From contig JAIQFA010000008.1 of NCBI GenBank assembly GCA_020073525.1, positions 37,197-101,196 of the forward strand: DNA of 64,000 nucleotides, written 5' to 3'. Made by a program: the position numbers and the translations under genes. Shown here piece by piece: positions 62,419 to 64,000 of this stretch. How positions within the stretch are numbered: position 1 is the stretch's first letter; every line of letters begins with the position of its first letter. The DNA is from Terriglobia bacterium. Lineage in GTDB: Bacteria; Acidobacteriota; Terriglobia; Terriglobales; Acidobacteriaceae. The notes beneath the pieces were generated by a model. That model did not search any database. It was not told the origin of the DNA and was given only the letters and a program-made list of their open reading frames with translations.

Positions 62419-63144
62419 ATGGGTCCGGAAAAACTGATTAGCGAGTTCGTCGAGCGAATGCGGGCGGCCGCGGGAAGCAATCTGCTGTCGGCGGTTCTGT
62501 ACGGGTCGGCGGCGGCGGGAGATTATGTAGCCGACTACTCGGACGTGAATCTGCTGTGCGTGCTGCGCGAAACTTCTTTCGTGGCCATTGCGGCGCTGGC
62601 TCCGGCGATCGAATGGTGGGGCAAGCAGAAGCATCGCCCGCCGCTGCTGATGAGCGCGGAGGAGATCCGGCGGTCGGCGGATGTTTTCTCCATCGAATTT
62701 CTGGATATGCAGCGGCACCATCGGGTGCTGTGGGGAGAAGACATCCTCAAGACTTTGGAGATCCCGCTACGCTTGCATCGGGCGCAGGTGGAGTATGAGC
62801 TGCGGGAGAAGACGATTGTGCTGCGCCAGCGGTTGCTGGTGGTGTCGGGGAACGCCGACGCGAAGTGGGAGTTATTGCTCCGCTCTCTGCCCGCGTTTGG
62901 GACGTTGTTCCAACATGCGCTGATTGCTCTCGGCGATGAGAGCGGAGGATCGAAGCGGGAAGCAGCGTCGGTACTGGCGGCTAAGTTGGAGATTGATTCG
63001 AGCGTGTTTGCGGAACTGCTGGACATTCGCGAGCATAAGAAGGATCGGAAGTCAGCGAACGTGAATGACATGTTTGCGCGTTATCTGACTTTAGTGGAAC
63101 GCGTGACAGCGACGGTGGACAAGATGCTAGATCCGGCGGCGTGA
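62419..63144 (+). CDS. Nucleotidyltransferase-like protein
   Basis: A 241-residue protein with GAGAGG five bases before ATG 62419. The N-terminus shows a pol-beta-type nucleotidyltransferase core, SAVLYGSAAAGDYVADYSDVNLLCVL: the GS motif is present, but the second acidic residue of the usual D-x-D is Asn (DVN), so metal binding may be impaired. The C-terminal half is helical (LREKTIVLRQRLL ... NVNDMFARYLTLVERVTATVD), as in aminoglycoside-nucleotidyltransferase or minimal NTases. It is wedged between TPM and LemA genes. Substrate unknown. Confidence 0.68.
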   Translation: MGPEKLISEFVERMRAAAGSNLLSAVLYGSAAAGDYVADYSDVNLLCVLRETSFVAIAALAPAIEWWGKQKHRPPLLMSAEEIRRSADVFSIEFLDMQRHHRVLWGEDILKTLEIPLRLHRAQVEYELREKTIVLRQRLLVVSGNADAKWELLLRSLPAFGTLFQHALIALGDESGGSKREAASVLAAKLEIDSSVFAELLDIREHKKDRKSANVNDMFARYLTLVERVTATVDKMLDPAA

Positions 63145-63162
63145 GGGGTCCTACGGTGGAGC

Positions 63163-63180
63163 GACGGGCGTCTCGCCGTC
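63163..63180. repeat. Dispersed hairpin repeat
   Basis: GACGGGCG-TCT-CGCCGTC, nearly identical to the element at 29870-29888. A GGGGACGCCCGGCGCTCC block follows before the next gene. Confidence 0.5.
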
Positions 63181-63252
63181 AAAATCGTATGGGGCCGGGT
63201 GGGGACGCCCGGCGCTCCACCGGTAATAAATCTTTGTAATCAGGAGAGTGAT

Positions 63253-64000
63253 ATGAGCAAGGGTTTGATTGTACTCGTGATCCTCATCGTGATCGTGCTG
63301 GGGCTGTTTGGGCAGTACATCGGAGTAAGAAATAATCTCGTAGCCAAGGACCAAGCGGTGAAAGCGGCATGGTCGCAAGTGGACATCGTGCTGCAGCGGC
63401 GTGCCGACTTGATTCCCAACCTGGTCGAGACCGTAAAGGGATACGCGCAGCAGGAAGTGACCGTGTTCGGAGACATCGCCAAGGCGCGGTCGGCTCTGCT
63501 TTCGGCGCAGACTCCCTCCGACAAGATTGCCGCCAACGGTCAGTTGGATGGCGCCATCGGGCGGCTGCTTTTGATTGTGGAGAATTATCCGCAGCTTAAG
63601 TCGAATGAGAATTTTATGCGCTTGCAGGATGAGCTGGCGGGAACGGAAAACCGTATTGCCGTCGAGCGCAAGCGTTATAACGACACGCTTCAGGACTACA
63701 ACACCTATGTGCTGCAGTTCCCCAACAATCTGTATGCGGGATTTGCCGGCTTCAAGCAGAACCCAGCATACTTCCAGGCTACGGAAGCTTCGCGAGTGGC
63801 TCCGAAGGTGGACTTTGGCGGGCATCCACACGCAGCCGGCCGCGCTCGCGTTCGCCAACGCGCACACCGGCTCGGAGCGCACCAACGTGTCGTACGCGGC
63901 GGTCTATCCCGTTGCGCTCATCGCCAAGATCATCCTCGCGCAGCTCCTGGTGCTGCTCTAGCAACACGGGGGCGCCTTCACGGCGCCCCCGCAACCCTGC
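63253..64000 (+). CDS. lemA: LemA-family protein, 3' end replaced by foreign sequence
   Basis: ATG 63253 lies five bases after AGGAGAG. The N-terminal helix (MSKGLIVLVILIVIVLGLFG) and the LemA signature (AWSQVDIVLQRRADLIPNLVETVKGYA ... NFMRLQDELAGTENRIAVERKRYND, named here by its motifs RRADLIPNLVETVKGY and LAGTENRIAVER) are complete through RVAPKVDFGG (about residue 190), where a LemA protein normally ends. The frame then stays open to the window end, reading residues that are the wrong frame of a transporter tail. The real LemA stop is therefore missing. Acts at the inner membrane; function poorly known. Confidence 0.85.
   Translation, partial: MSKGLIVLVILIVIVLGLFGQYIGVRNNLVAKDQAVKAAWSQVDIVLQRRADLIPNLVETVKGYAQQEVTVFGDIAKARSALLSAQTPSDKIAANGQLDGAIGRLLLIVENYPQLKSNENFMRLQDELAGTENRIAVERKRYNDTLQDYNTYVLQFPNNLYAGFAGFKQNPAYFQATEASRVAPKVDFGGHPHAAGRARVRQRAHRLGAHQRVVRGGLSRCAHRQDHPRAAPGAALATRGRLHGAPATL
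63818..63961 (+). pseudogene. Tail of a YidE/AspT-type transporter, fused out of frame
   Basis: In frame 2 the sequence reads AGIHTQPAALAFANAHTG, SERTNVSYAAVYPVALIAKI and ILAQLLVLL, then a stop at 63961. This resembles the last helix region of YidE/AspT-family putative transporters (PALAFAN ... SYA.VYP...I.KI...Q.L). It has no start or upstream part here; the DNA before it is lemA. GC content and codon use rise sharply at the junction, and a terminator follows. Confidence 0.6.
63968..63990 (+). terminator. Terminator after the transporter tail
   Basis: Perfect 9-bp arms GGGGGCGCC/GGCGCCCCC with a 5-base loop, seven bases past the stop codon at 63961. Confidence 0.6.

Noticed and set aside
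1..64000. tRNA or rRNA genes
   Set aside because: No T-arm (GGTTCRA) plus acceptor pairing or conserved rRNA segments were noticed on either strand; a covariance-model scan would be the decisive test.

Overview
The window looks like chromosomal DNA from an Acidobacteriota bacterium, most likely of the Koribacter/Sulfotelmatobacter type. This placement is inferred from gene content. The markers are a large Oar-like TonB-dependent receptor with an N-terminal carboxypeptidase-regulatory-like domain, GloVer-repeat/IPT and DUF11 secreted proteins, an ECF sigma factor paired with a TPR serine/threonine kinase, many M1/M48/DUF885 peptidases and TonB-like proteins, fairly high GC, and dispersed short hairpin and heptamer repeats. 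No rRNA, tRNA, CRISPR array or intact insertion sequence was found.

Layout. 1-270 is the end of a HAD-type hydrolase gene. 290-12220 is a carbohydrate-utilisation locus: a LacI regulator, a TonB-dependent receptor downstream of it, and divergent GH3, GH39 and GH144-like enzymes; the GH144-like and GH3 pair suggests a beta-1,2-glucan substrate. 12320-17000 holds a kelch-like secreted protein and a TonB plus M48 peptidase operon. 17040-26620 holds two transporters, a BadF-type sugar kinase, an MscS channel, a TolB-like protein and small enzymes. 26740-34925 holds mutL, an AlkZ-like protein, cmk, a beta-lactamase-like hydrolase, a toxin-antitoxin pair with an HNH-like gene, and aspS.

35490-37270 carries the least familiar module: a legumain/caspase-like (clan CD) protease with an EF-hand loop, preceded by a small gene that duplicates the protease's N-terminal domain. 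Then follow hisS, which carries a 105-bp in-frame insertion flanked by a 10-bp direct repeat, a double-TonB-domain protein, a membrane methyltransferase-like protein, a CPBP protease, an M1 peptidase, a ferredoxin with two CRP/FNR-like sites upstream, a gamma carbonic anhydrase and a DUF885 protein.

48600-52740 is an accessory stretch: a membrane protein with an ExbD-like domain, a tight run of four unknown small genes, and a second toxin-antitoxin pair. 53300-58370 holds an MmcQ/YjbR protein, a PLP decarboxylase and the ECF sigma/kinase operon. Two secreted-protein genes next to that operon share an upstream motif that may be the sigma factor's promoter. The window ends with TPM, nucleotidyltransferase-like and LemA genes. 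The 3' end of lemA runs into the tail of an unrelated transporter gene, which looks like a chimeric junction or rearrangement near 63,820.
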